64,000 nucleotides of DNA from Vreelandella olivaria (GCA_004295565.1 AP019416.1:3162001-3226000), one strand, 5' to 3'. Positions 1-10,196 are shown, numbered from the stretch's first letter. Made by a program: numbers and translations. The notes: generated by a model from the sequence alone, not told the origin.

Positions 1-1514
1 GTGGTGCGCCTGCTGGCGCTACTGCAAACCTTGCAACTGGCAGAACCCAACGCCCACCCGCTGCGCATTCGCCTAGCTGCCCCCACCGGCAAAGCCGCCG
101 CACGGCTAAATGAATCCATCGCCGGGCAGGTGAAAGACCTACCCTTAGTGCGTTGGAATCGCTATTAGATGAGCAATCAGCAGTTCCCTCATCGAACGCA
201 ATAGAAATTCCGACGGAAGTGACCACGATCCACAGGCTACTTGGCGCCCGCGCCGACACCCGCCACTTCCGCCACAACGCCGCCAACGCGCTGGCGCTGG
301 ATGTGCTGGTGGTGGATGAAGCCTCGATGGTGGATATCGAAATGATGACGGCGCTGCTCAGCGCCCTACCCGCCAGCGCCAAGTTGGTGCTGCTGGGGAT
401 AAAGACCAGCTGGCGTCCGTGGAAGCTGGCGCCGTGCTGGGCGACCTGTGCCGCCGCGCCGAAGCCGCCCACTACAAACCCGCCACGGCGCTGTGGCTAG
501 CCGAACTCACCGACCACCCGCTGCCAGAGGCATTAATCGACCCGGACGGTCAGCCGCTGGATCAAGCCATTACCATGCTGCGGGTAAGCCACCGCTTTAC
601 TGAATCAAGCGGCATCGGCCAGCTCGCCCAGGCGATTAATCAGCCGCTCAGTGAAACATTGCGGGAGCGGGATAAACACCAAGCCGTGCATAGCGTACTG
701 AATAACGGCTACGCCGACCTGCACCACCTGGTGTTGAAGCCCGACGCGCAAAACGAAGACAGCGCCCTGGAGCGCCTGGTCATCACCGGCAGTCCAGAGC
801 GCTTCCCCAATGCAGGCGAAGGCCGCACCAACCACAAGGGCGAGCCAATAGCGCCGCCCACAGGCTACCGTTACTACCTGAATACTTTAGCCAGTGAACG
901 GCCTGATACGGCCCTGACGTTTGAAGAGAACGGTGAGATTTACAGTGCCTGGGCAAAGCAAGTGTTAACCGCCTATAGCCGCTTTCAGCTGCTATGCGCA
1001 CTACGTAAAGGCCCGTGGGGAGTAGAAGGCTTAAACCTGCGCATCGCCAAAACACTGCGCAGCGAAAAGCTGCTGTTCGGGAACGACTACACACTAGAAA
1101 AAGGCTGGTTTGAAGGCCGCCCGGTACTGGTCACCCAAAACGACTACGGCCTGAAACTAATGAACGGCGATATCGGCATTACCCTCGCCGTGCCTGACCC
1201 GCGCACTCCGGGTAAATCATTACTACGCGTCGCCTTTCCGACCAGTGATGCAGAAAACCCCATCCACTGGGTGCTGCCTTCACGCCTTCACGCGGTAGAA
1301 ACCGTGTTCGCCATGACGGTACACAAATCCCAAGGCTCAGAGTTTCAACACACCGCCCTGCTGCTACCGCAAACGCCCAACCCAATCCTCACCCGCGAGC
1401 TGGTCTATACCGGCATCACCCGCGCCCGCGACTGGCTCACGCTGATCGAAGCCAAACGCGGGATATTGAGTGATGCGGTAACTAGGGGAGGTTATGAGGG
1501 TTAGTGGGATGTGA
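1..1514 (+). CDS. recD: Exodeoxyribonuclease V alpha subunit RecD, 3' part, frameshifted
   Basis: RecD is the 5'-3' helicase subunit of the RecBCD double-strand break repair and DNA degradation complex. The N-terminus with the Walker A motif lies before the window. Visible are APTGKAAARL, the Walker B segment VVDEASMVD, the late helicase motif TVHKSQGSEF and YTGITRARDWL near the C-terminus. Reading needs frame changes near 148, 397 and 1478; the second is a GGGG run read as GGG and the third an extra G. With the last correction the protein ends RVSGM at 1514; uncorrected it stops at 1504. A second, diverged copy of the 3' third lies at 5889-6424. It may be functional if the shifts are sequence errors. 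Confidence 0.9.
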
Positions 1515-1589
1515 AAACATTAGGACGAAATTGCTTGATCTGCATCATCATGTGGGCAACTTCCGCTTGCGTTACACACTATAAAAGAA

Positions 1590-1616
1590 GGGCCCCTAAC
1601 TACGTATAAGGAGCCC
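1590..1616. terminator. Possible terminator between convergent recD and radical SAM gene
   Basis: An imperfect hairpin, GGGCCCCT with AGGAGCCC around an 11-base loop, sits between the convergent ends of recD and the radical SAM gene. It has one mismatch and an A-rich stretch before it, so it would suit minus-strand transcripts best. Assignment is by position and fold only. Confidence 0.35.
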
Positions 1617-1699
1617 TGGAAAACAGCTGCCAACATGGCTTCATTATTCTGACCTATGTGGAAGAAAGGTTTGGGAAACACCCATTTTGGACACACTGG

Positions 1700-2744
1700 T
1701 TAATGCTGCACATAGCTCTTATTGCGAGGATGATAACTTGACCAAACAAATTGGCTAAAATAGGACTCAGCAATTTCTGTCCAAATTCTCAGACCATCAG
1801 GCTCCTGCATTATCTTCTTTGCGTTAACCAACAACCATGAACTTACAGCCTGGCTATCACGACATTTATCGCAGTCGCCGGAGGTGCAACACTGCATGAC
1901 CGTCTTCATATCTGCCGCATAAGCGTTGAATTTTGGCAACGCAGGGCCTCCCTCCTCCAAGCGTTGTGCATTCCCAGTATAATCTTCACTAACGCTAGGG
2001 CATCCATAATAACCAAACTCTCCCCAACTCGTTCTTCCGAGAATTAATGCTTCAATGTAGTATGGATGACTTGCGATAGTTTCAGGGTATTTCTCCTTTA
2101 ACTCCAGCAGTAAATCTAGCAGGCGCTGCTCATACTCGGGCTTAAAACAATCACCTGAACCATAATCACTATAATAATTAAAAAGCAACCTATTACCGTT
2201 TCCCTCTATTTTCTTTACCGTTTCTTCAATGTATGGCATACCATCGTATGTTACGGCATAGACAAAGCCTGCCCGGTCGTCATGCTTGTAGTTCTCCATG
2301 GCTTTATCAAGCAGTCCTGTGAATTTTTTACCTGTCGGGCCTATGGCTCTCAACTCATCATCAAGGGGCCACCACCAAAAACAGAGATTGCTATAGTGAC
2401 ATCCTCAAACCCTTCGTATGGGACTTTTTCAAACCGTTTGTTGAGATTGAAACCTTAGGCATATATTTTCGGAACAGCGAAATTCTGTCCAAAAATAAAG
2501 CTGGCTCTCCTCCGATTAGCAAAGGAGCATTGACTCCCCTTTCTACTTCATCTTGAATACGAGCTTCTAGTGTAAGTAAGTCATTAAGCTCGTCACTACT
2601 CTTGTCAAATTCTTTCTCAAAAAACCAACATCCTTTGCACCGTAAGTTACATTTGTTAGTTAAATGATACAGAGATGAGCGAGTAGAACTTGCCTCCTTC
2701 CTCACTTCTTTGAATCGCTTTCTAAGATCACCTTGACTATCCAT
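1700..2744 (-). CDS. Radical SAM protein with C-terminal cysteine cluster
   Basis: A radical SAM enzyme of about 345 residues. The [4Fe-4S] motif C-x3-C-x2-C is CNLRCKGC at about residues 32-39, followed by the SAM-binding LLIGGEPAL near residue 76-83. The C-terminal half holds further cysteines (YYGCPSV and QCCTSGDCDKC), as in auxiliary-cluster (SPASM-like) enzymes. I choose ATG at 2744 because GAGAGGTGAAG precedes it; a GTG at 2765 is also in frame. Frame changes are needed near 2428 and 2365. It is the last gene of a four-gene minus-strand operon, beginning 20 bases after the hydrolase stop. No precursor peptide gene was seen, so the substrate is unknown. Base composition is more AT-rich than recD, suggesting acquisition. 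Confidence 0.8.
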
Positions 2745-2763
2745 CTTCTTCACCTCTCTGGTC

Positions 2764-3653
2764 ACTATCGGATTTTACTTCCCCTTCTTTTAAGCGCGCA
2801 GAGGATCAACGGCCATACCTTACCGCGCGAAGTCCTAAACATATTGATATGCCCTATAGAGTCACAGCCTAATGCGAGTGGATTCAAAGGCACGATTTCC
2901 TTGTTAACAAAGGGCATTAGCCTTAGCCAATCCCTTATATTATTTTTGGTGGCAAGAGGGTCGTCATCAGCAGAAAATAATGTAATTGGGCAAGTTAGTT
3001 TTTGTAATAATCATGCTCCACACCCACACCAAAATCACTCTCAAGATAGCCTGGGGTACGGCACCATTGCGCCCACTGCATCGCAACCATGGGAGGTAGA
3101 TCCTCTCCCCACCCAATCCATTTGGCAGGCGCATAGCCAAGCCACCTCACTGCCAATGGAATATAAATAAAGGTGAAAAATATCGCCGCCAATTTAGTGG
3201 GATACTTTATATTTCCGACGTATCCAGAAGAGGCAGAAACGGCAACCAAATGACTTATCGACTCATGGTTGGGCATCAACCCCACCAATTGAGCGCCAGC
3301 ACTGTGACCAATTAAAATAGCCTGACTGGCATCTGTCTTTCTCAAGAGCCACTCTAAGGCGGCCGGCATGTCCCACTCGCCCCAATCCTGTTTCCGAGCC
3401 TTGGATTTTTCACATGTGATTCAGCAAGTGACGAACCGATACCTCTATAGTCGAAAACCAAGACGCTGTAGCCTTCCTTACTTAGCCAACGGGAAAATGC
3501 ATAATAAAATGATTGTCGAACCCCGGTGGCAGGACATATAAGCACGGGTGTCCCCCCTTCAGGGACAGAAGTAGGAAAATAGCTTCCTGACAACACGTAG
3601 CCGTCAGCAGCTAGAAAGCGCACGGTCTCGAAGTTTATTGTTTCGTCCATCAA
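2764..3653 (-). CDS. Alpha/beta hydrolase, frameshifted
   Basis: A soluble alpha/beta-fold hydrolase of about 295 residues. It has the strand LVFDYRGIGSS, the nucleophile elbow GHSAG, an acid-loop candidate ADDDP and a late histidine in IGHINMF, so a Ser-Asp-His triad is complete when the frames are joined near 3400 and 3000. No signal peptide is evident. It is the third gene of the minus-strand operon, about 70 bases after the methyltransferase and just before the radical SAM gene. The context suggests hydrolysis of an ester, thioester or lactone made or modified by the neighbouring enzymes, but the substrate cannot be read from the sequence. Confidence 0.75.
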
Positions 3654-3720
3654 CCTATCGGTCTCCTAACTCTCTAAACTGCCCCTCAGCCAATCGCCAG
3701 ACAACCTCTTGGGAATGCAC

Positions 3721-4791
3721 TCATAGACTTACTCTGAGCTTACGAAAGGCGAACACGTGGGTGCCGCCCTGCCAGTCATCCGTACCCGACGTGGCGAATA
3801 CACGCCGGTGCTGCAACAGCTCAAAGCCATTGAGTCGCGCCATTTCCAGAAAGCGTCGGGCATAGGTCTTACGCTCCACTTCGTAATCAAAGCCTGCCAC
3901 CATTGCCTGCATTTCCAGCCGGAAGAACCTTACGTGAGCATCCAGGGGCATCCGGCAAGAGTATTTCTTTCCTGCCGGTTCAACCGTGACAGCAGGCCCC
4001 GACAACGTATTACGGCCTCGTTGATCCAACTTCGCTGCGCTTCGAGTACCGCTAGGCAGAGGGACTGTCGAATGTCGTCGTACTCGCTCTCGGCGCTCGA
4101 CGAGTACGCCGTAGGATCGCTACGATCCAGATTGGCCGTGCTCGTTAGGATGTAACTGCCGTGATGGAGAATCAGGGATCGCAATCGTGTTTGTCGATCA
4201 TGGAATTCAGGCAGAAATTCATCAGCGATACAGAGTAACCCACCGGGCTCCAACAGCGACTGGCACTTCCTTAGCATGAGAGGCGTATTTAAATGATGAG
4301 AAGCCCCACGGATGTGATCAGCTTCTGTGAACTCGCCCTAACTCAATATCCAGAAAGTCTCCGAAGTACCACTTGATGCGCGGCAACTCTTTCGTGGCAG
4401 CTCTTAGGTGTGCAATAGCCACGCTATCGGGCTCAATGGCGGTCACACCCAGTCCCGGCAACAGTTCGGTCAACATCAGTAGGGGCTCCGGGCCGGATCC
4501 GATATCTATTGCCTCGCCCGATGCCGCATCGCCTCCAAAAGCAATCACATCCTCCGCCATAGCCACGACCTGGCGCGCATAGGCAGGGTGCAGCAACTCG
4601 TAAGTAGCGTAGTGGTCGACATCAATCCTGCTTGAAAAGCCCTCGCTCTCCTGGGAAGCAAGGTGATAGCCTGGCGTGGCTTCACCAACCGTAAACTTAC
4701 TCGGCAACCGAGCGACGCCACGCTGAAGCAAGACCTCGCTTGCCAAGCAGTCGAGTATTAGTTTCTGCGAGCCGTGGTTCTTTTCAGCCAT
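3721..4791 (-). CDS. Class I SAM-dependent methyltransferase, frameshifted
   Basis: A Rossmann-fold methyltransferase of about 355 residues. Motif I is AIDIGSGPEPLL at about residue 94, followed by the acidic strand end TAIEPD, and later LLEPGGLLCIADEF as the post-motif strand. The N-terminal 90 residues (with CLASEVLLQRG and PGYHLASQE) form an extra domain not assigned here. Frame changes lie near 4320 and 3945. ATG at 4791 is chosen; it overlaps the end of the upstream regulator by about 34 bases, which suggests translational coupling. It belongs to the XRE-cupin/methyltransferase/hydrolase/radical SAM operon. The substrate could be a small molecule or a protein; I cannot tell which. Confidence 0.75.
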
Positions 4792-5704
4792 GCCTGCGGT
4801 ATCCGGCAGAAAGGCATTTCGGCTAGCCGGGACAGCCACTTAGCTTCAGTTAAAACATCGCCTCCCTCTTCGAGAGGATCGCCAACGAATGCCGAAGTGG
4901 TCGAAAGCGGCAGGGCTGCCCAGAATGCACCGTGCTCGTCACGTCCCGCCATGGAGAAGATCGGCCACGCATCAGTGGTGCCTACGCCTGTATATTCAGC
5001 GATCTGCTGACGTAACGACTCGGTACTCTCAGGCGCATGGCGTATTCGCAAAAGACTGCCCGCAATACCGGTGGCGGTTTCGATAGCCACGCGTTGGAAA
5101 ATGCTGCGGGCGCCCTCCCAATGTTGAGGCGAATCAGGCCAATCGATGGTCTGATCCGCCAATTGGTAGTGGCTGGCTTGGGCGGGATACTCGATAAACA
5201 CCATCCCCACGGCGGGCTCATCGATAGCACCATAGAGATGTTCCACATCTGCGGCAAACTCACAAGACTCTCCAGGATTAAGCCGCTGAGGACGCTCAGC
5301 ACTGCCTACTAGCATAGATCCCTTGAGCACCACCACCCGTTCACTAACACCCGGTGCATGGGGAGCAGAGCGACGTATATGGCCTGCCGAGAGCTCCATA
5401 CGATAGGTTTCGACGACCGGATTGCCAAGGTGGCGTTCCATAAGACGAACAATGGCTCCCTGGTCATTGAACTCATTAGGCGCAGATAGGCCGCTCTCAT
5501 CACCTACTACCAAGCGACCAAAAGGCACCCCAAGTGCACCTGCCAAGGCCCACAAGGTATCAATCGTAGGATTTCCTGACCCGTTTCAAGCCGCGACAGG
5601 GTGGACTTGGCGATACCGCATTGCTGAGCCAAGCCTGAAAGAGTCATCCCACGCTGAAGCCGTATATGCTTCAGATTGTCGGCCAGGATAGCGAGGTGTT
5701 CCAT
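4758..5704 (-). CDS. XRE-family regulator with cupin and extra C-terminal domain
   Basis: An N-terminal helix-turn-helix (MTLSGLAQQCGIAKSTLSRL, about residues 19-38) is followed by a cupin segment (SERVVVLKGSML ... LNPGESCEF), the usual layout of XRE-cupin repressors that sense a small ligand. About 115 extra C-terminal residues follow (from about IDWPDSPQHW), longer than the common family length of about 180-190. One frame change near 5575 fits a GGG run read as GG. ATG at 5704 starts just downstream of a strong inverted repeat (5710-5754), which suggests autoregulation. It heads the four-gene operon and probably controls it. Confidence 0.8.
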
Positions 5705-5709
5705 TAACC

Positions 5710-5754
5710 GTTCCTTATAAAATACATGTTCTTTTATAGAACAATATAAGGAAC
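5710..5754. promoter_or_regulatory. Palindromic operator upstream of XRE-cupin operon
   Basis: A perfect 10-base inverted repeat, GTTCCTTATA at 5710-5719 and TATAAGGAAC at 5745-5754, encloses a second perfect repeat, TGTTCT at 5727-5732 and AGAACA at 5738-5743. It begins 6 bases upstream of the regulator start codon and contains AT-rich promoter-like sequence. XRE regulators commonly bind short symmetric sites such as the inner one, so this is the likely autoregulatory operator. Confidence 0.65.
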
Positions 5755-5888
5755 ACCTCAAGGAAAAATTTAAGACCTTTCACTAGGAAGCGTTTACCCC
5801 TGCTTGCTCTCCGAATCGACCAACCTCCCGATTAGCCCAGTCCATGGACTAAAGGGTTAAGAACTACGATGTGATCGATATCTACAGC

Positions 5889-6424
5889 CACTTTCAGCTA
5901 CTGGACTCCTGGGGAGTAGAAGGCTTAAATCAGCGCATCGCCAAAACACTGCACAGTTAAAGCTGCTGTTCGGCAACGACCACACGTTAGAAAAAGGGTG
6001 GTTCGAAGGCCGCCCGGTGCTGGTCACCCAAAACGACTACGGCCTGAAACTGATGAACGGCGATATCGGTATCACAATGGCGGTGCTTGATCCACGAAGC
6101 CCTTCAAATAAGCCAGGAAGATCGTTAAGAGTTGCCTTCCCAACCAGCGACCCGGAAAACCCCATCCACTGGTTGCCACCTTCCCGCCTACACTCGGTAG
6201 AAACCGTATTCGCGATGACGGTACACAAATCACAAGGCTCAGAGTTTCAGCACACCGCCCTGCTGCTACCGCAAACACCAACCCGATTCTCACCCGCGAG
6301 GCTGGTCTACACCGGCATCACCCGCGCCCGTGACTGGCTGACGCTAATCGAAGCCAAACGCGGGATATTGAATGATGCGGTGATTAGGGAGGTGATGAGG
6401 GTTATTGGGATGGGAAGGTTGTAA
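5889..6424 (+). pseudogene. recD: Diverged duplicate of recD 3' end
   Basis: This stretch repeats the last third of recD at 1-1514 in the same orientation. It starts abruptly around SHFQLL and keeps RPVLVTQNDYGLKLMNGDIG, AMTVHKSQGSEF and YTGITRARDWL, ending EVMRVIGMGRL. The copies differ by many substitutions, a short internal deletion near 5910 and frame breaks, so this is not a simple recent tandem copy. It has no 5' part and cannot encode RecD. It marks the far boundary of the radical SAM island and may be the remnant end from another lineage. Confidence 0.85.
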
Positions 6425-6489
6425 TCAAAGTCGACATTACCGTTGGTGATGTCGGTTTTCGGCCATGAGCGGTCTTTTAGGAGCCTCTG

Positions 6490-6546
6490 ATATAACGCTT
6501 GGTTCAGGTGCGCCATAGGCGTCACCTGGAACCACTTGTTATGTGC
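6490..6546 (-). repeat. attC-like integron recombination site
   Basis: A near-palindrome of about 57 bases. On the minus strand it begins ACATAAC (6544-6538) and ends GTTATAT (6496-6490), matching the spacing and the AAC/GTT cores of attC sites. The arms pair over about 20 bases with two unpaired bases and a 3-base tip (ATA at 6515-6517). It lies directly after the stop codon of the AAA ATPase gene, where a gene cassette's attC belongs. A matching GTTATGTGC lies upstream of that gene at 8776-8768. No integrase gene is in the window. Confidence 0.55.
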
Positions 6547-6555
6547 GATTTCTTA

Positions 6556-8705
6556 CTATTTCATCATAGCTTCATAATGATCAATATATCCACACTCCTC
6601 GAATATCAATTTCAGGCCTTCTTTAAATGTTTCATAGTTGAATTCTTTGATGTCAAATATGTTTTGACCGAGAGAGTGTGATTCCCTGTTCATATATCTA
6701 TAAAATGCTTTAAACTTATCAGCTGATAATGCTGGTTTTGAAAGACGTTATTGAAATCTTTCTTCTGCACAAAGTTAAAAAGTACTCAATTATATTTCGC
6801 ATGCAGTTTGCTATCAATGCTGGAGGAGTAGAATTATCCTTTATCATTGACCAGTATGTTTGGTAATCGTTTTGAATTTCTTCATATTTCATACCAACAA
6901 TTGAGCTACCATTTGAATTCTTTATTATTCTATATAGATTTTGTGTTTCGTTGCGTTTTTCTTTATTTGTATGAGTTAATTCATAGAAGAAATATAAACT
7001 ATGTGTAAAAACAATAACTTGCTCATATTCTTTTGAGTTAAAAATGTTCTTTTAATCAGCTGTCCAATATTGAAAATATATAGATGAGACAAACTCGATA
7101 TGGGGTCATCAATCACAACAATCTTTTTCTTTGGGCTACTTTCAGCGGTCTTTTCACCTTTGCAAAGTTCAATGAAATATAAAAAGCTAATTACAGTTTT
7201 TTCACCTTCACTCAATGAGTGAAATGCATCCGAATCCGTATCTGTTCGGGCTACTTTATAGAGACTCTCCCCGTGTTTGACTACAGAAAAACCAACCACC
7301 CCAATTTCTATAAGTGCATTATTTATATTTTCAATTGCTTCTTCGATGTTTACTGTTTGCTTTCTTAATGAAGAAATACTTTGATTGATCGCTGCTATCT
7401 CTTTAGCTTTTGCAGACTGCTCTGCCAAGATACTATTTTCTTCTTTTTAAGCTCAGCGCTCTCAGTCTCGTATGATGATAGCGTTTGGTCATAATCCCAA
7501 CGCATAAGATTCCAAAAGCGATTTTTATATCATTCAAAGAGTTACTTTTATTTTCAAGCTTACTGTTGTGAGAATCAATTAAAGAATTTAATTTTATAGC
7601 GGCATCATTAATCTCTGATACAGCATCGTCAGAGCTTTTAGCTCTATTGGAGTACTAGGATTCTTTAACTTGTTTTCGATTAAGAGTGTGTTTTCTCTAT
7701 GTATCGATTTGATTTTTCAGTAGCCAACCTCCATTGCTTTGATATTTCCGGTGTCACTACAATCAAATCATCAACATTACCAAATGTGAGCTCACTAGAA
7801 GATTCTTGATAACTTTCTTGCAGTTTTTAGGGCTTCAATGTCATTTTCATATGAAAGATCAAAACATTTTCAATTGATGATAGCAATTGTTTTGTTATTG
7901 TTTTCTCTTGGCAAAATGGACACTCTATTGCATTTTCAGAAATTTCATTAGGAACATATTCAAGGCCGGCTTTAACCCAGTCAATATTACCAAGATTATT
8001 GATAAACTCTGCTACACTTCCTTCTTGGCTTCCAACAATTATCTTCTTAAATAGAGCGTCTTTCTCAACGTTAGAGCCGGAAAATTTATAGTAATTTAAT
8101 CTGTTGATTCTGACTGCGTTATCGCCTTTTATCGAAGACAACTCATCTTTTAGTTTTTCTATCGTATCTTCAGGTTTGGTTGCAGGAATAGGAATACTGC
8201 TTATATGAGTAAAAAGTTTTTCAGTCCTCTTTAGGCCATCTAAGCAATATTCTAAGACACGATCACCACCAGAATAGCTAGTTTTATTTCCCAAACGCTG
8301 TTTGTAGCGCTTTCTTTTCGCTTGGAAAGTCTACTTACTACATCAACTAGCTTTTCATCAATTCCTCTCTTATTCTTCTCTAACTCTTCAAGTTTTTTTG
8401 TTTCTTGGTGAATGCTTTGCAAAATACTCTTATTTTCTTTAGATAAAGTAAATATCCCCTTTAAGCTATCTTCTTCATAAAAGTAATCACTTAAAAAGTT
8501 CTGATTGTAAACAAGAATGTCACACTCACTACTCTTGTTTATCTTGCAGTTTTGTACTGTTCAAGCTCAGGGTTGTATAAGTAGTTTGAAATCGTACTTT
8601 TCCCAGTACCATTTAATCCATAAAGTAGAGATATTTTGTTTGTAGGGAATAGTTTTGAAGCCCCTTATAACTCGCGACATTTTCTATATGTATTTCAGTA
8701 ATCAT
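6556..8705 (-). CDS. RloC/PrrC-like AAA_13 ATPase, candidate defence gene, frameshifted
   Basis: About 716 codons when frames are joined. The N-terminus has Walker A GLNGTGKST; coiled-coil-rich stretches follow, with a zinc-hook-like CPFC in the middle. The C-terminal half has the ABC signature SLSEGEKT, Walker B with the D-loop (VVIDDPISSLS) and the switch segment VIVFTHSLYFFYEL. This is the AAA_13 layout of the RloC/PrrC group; some members are anticodon nucleases that act during phage infection. The end contains RYMNRESHS, a possible R-x6-H motif. Many single-base breaks occur (for example WEIKTSY restored by one A). It is strongly AT-rich against its neighbours and bounded by attC-like sequence, so transfer is likely. 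Nuclease activity is not shown. Confidence 0.7.
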
Positions 8706-8767
8706 ATATCCCCTTATACATTACATTAACTCTTGGTTCTATTGGCTATTTGACTGGATGCTTAGTA

Positions 8768-8776
8768 GCACATAAC
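8768..8776 (-). repeat. Cassette-end-like core site upstream of AAA ATPase gene
   Basis: The minus strand reads GTTATGTGC, identical to the 9 bases at 6538-6546 on the plus strand. It lies about 63 bases before the ATPase start codon, where the 5' boundary of an integron gene cassette would be. The flanking sequence does not form a full attC, so this is supported only by the shared core and position. Confidence 0.35.
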
Positions 8777-8957
8777 AGCGTATTAGACGGCGCGCTCTAT
8801 GATTGAACGAACGTGCTGGCACTTTTTCCTGCAACTGCAGCCTGCCAGATTCTCCCAAATCTATGATTCTTCGAGTAATTAATTTCCATTAGGCTATATA
8901 TCCAAAACTCGCGTGCCTGCTGCATTTCCCGACATGACCGCTTTGGGTCGAAAGGCG

Positions 8958-9281
8958 TCATTTGCTAATTTGCTCATAAAACGCCACCTTACCCGTTATA
9001 GCTTCCATCCCTTCAATCGGCTGTTCGTAGCTCCAGGCAATATCTTTATTTTCGCCTAGCGAGAAACACACCGTGCTACCTTTAAACGGGCAGTGGGTCG
9101 TCGTTTCTGAGGTGTTAAGCAAATCCATCCGCACGTCTTCGCGTGGGAAGTAGTGGCGTGGCGGGTAGCCGCGCTCGCGGAGTTCGAGAGCGTTGGTCGA
9201 GTCGGCAAGCAGCTTGCCATCAACATGCACCTGCACGCGTTGGCTAACGGGATGAAGCTCGATGCGAGGTGCCTGTGGCAT
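8958..9281 (-). CDS. DUF427 family protein
   Basis: An intact 107-residue protein matching the small DUF427 beta-barrel family. Recognisable pieces are IELHPVSQRVQVHVDGKLLA near the start, RGYPPRHYFPREDVRMDLL in the middle and THCPFKGSTVCFS, the conserved family core. The length is typical of single-domain members. No signal peptide or membrane segment is seen and the biochemical role of the family is unsettled. It stands alone between the AAA ATPase cassette and an EamA remnant. Confidence 0.85.
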   Translation of the reverse strand: MPQAPRIELHPVSQRVQVHVDGKLLADSTNALELRERGYPPRHYFPREDVRMDLLNTSETTTHCPFKGSTVCFSLGENKDIAWSYEQPIEGMEAITGKVAFYEQISK

Positions 9282-9428
9282 TCGGTTGTTCCCTGCGGCT
9301 TTTAGCTCTAATAAAATGAGCCTAGCAGCAAAGTTCGTTGAATCCCATGCTCAACTCATCACACTTTAGGCTACGGCCATGATCTGGATCATGTTTATGC
9401 CACTGCTTTCTAATTCACTACGACTTTC

Positions 9429-9600
9429 CTAACACTGCGGTGCTCTCGCCCTTGCCTGATTGCTCAGAAACAGGCCGATTACAATCAGCGCCGCACCAAT
9501 CAAACCCGTCACACGCAACGGCTCCCCTAGTATTAGATAAGCGAGTAGTACGCCGAAGAACGGGTTAAGAAGGGATAGCTTGATGCCGTCGATATCAACG
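9429..9600 (-). pseudogene. EamA/DMT transporter C-terminal remnant
   Basis: About 55 codons encode SLLNPFFGVLLAYLILGEPL and a final membrane helix (LIGAALIVIGLFLSNQ), the last part of a drug/metabolite transporter. It matches the C-terminus of the complete EamA gene at 13825-14711 closely at DNA level. The reading breaks off at about 9600, where IS481-type sequence begins. The upstream nine helices are missing, so this is a dead fragment. Confidence 0.8.
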
Positions 9601-10196
9601 CATAGCCCGCTCAATTGCTACGTATAGGTAGCGCTTCTGGTGCTCGTTGGGCATCTGTGGCAGATGCTTGATGTCAATATGAACGAAGCTTGGCTCGTAG
9701 TCTTTGCGGTGCTTGTGCCGGAGCTTCTCGTCATCCTCTTTGTCCTGTCGAGTCAGCTCCATGGGTGTTGGCACTTCACGCCGCTTGAGCGTGCAGTGCA
9801 ACCCCGAACGCGACAATCTAGATTTAGGAACTCGCGGGTCACGCATCGAAGCCGAGTCACAGGAATTCAAGAGCCGCGATCAGCATCGCCTCCTGCTCAG
9901 TCGTCAGTGTGGCCAGCAAGTTGTGGCGTGTATGGGAGCGATCCTGAACATCATCACGGTACTGCCAACGGCGAATAGTTTAATCGCTGACACCGTACTG
10001 GCGAGCCAACATGCTATCGCTGATGCTGGCGGGTGTCGTTTGGATCTCTGCACGAAGCTTCGGTGTCGGTATGCAGCTTGGTGTCCATGTCTCTGCGGCC
10101 GGATGAGCTGCTGTAGAAGCGCTCTCGCTCTCAACAGAGGAAAACGTCTATAGTTCATCTGATCGTCAGGGATCCTACAGTTTATCTAACATGACA
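9600..10196 (-). mobile_element. Truncated IS481-family insertion sequence
   Basis: The N-terminal part of an IS481-type transposase reads on the minus strand from about 10095. It includes DSMLARQYGVS (helix-turn-helix), VTREFLNLDVSRSGLHCTL, then HRKDYEPSFVHIDIKHLPQM with the first catalytic Asp of the DDE core. Several frame breaks occur. The rest of the catalytic domain is absent because the element is cut at about 9600 against the EamA remnant. At the other side an end beginning TGTCATGTTAG (minus strand from 10196) is a plausible terminal repeat. The element cannot move by itself. Confidence 0.75.

Noticed and set aside
8777-8850. Complete second attC or attI next to the AAA ATPase cassette
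   Set aside because: Only the 9-base core is shared; the flanking bases do not pair into an attC-like hairpin, so I annotate just the core.
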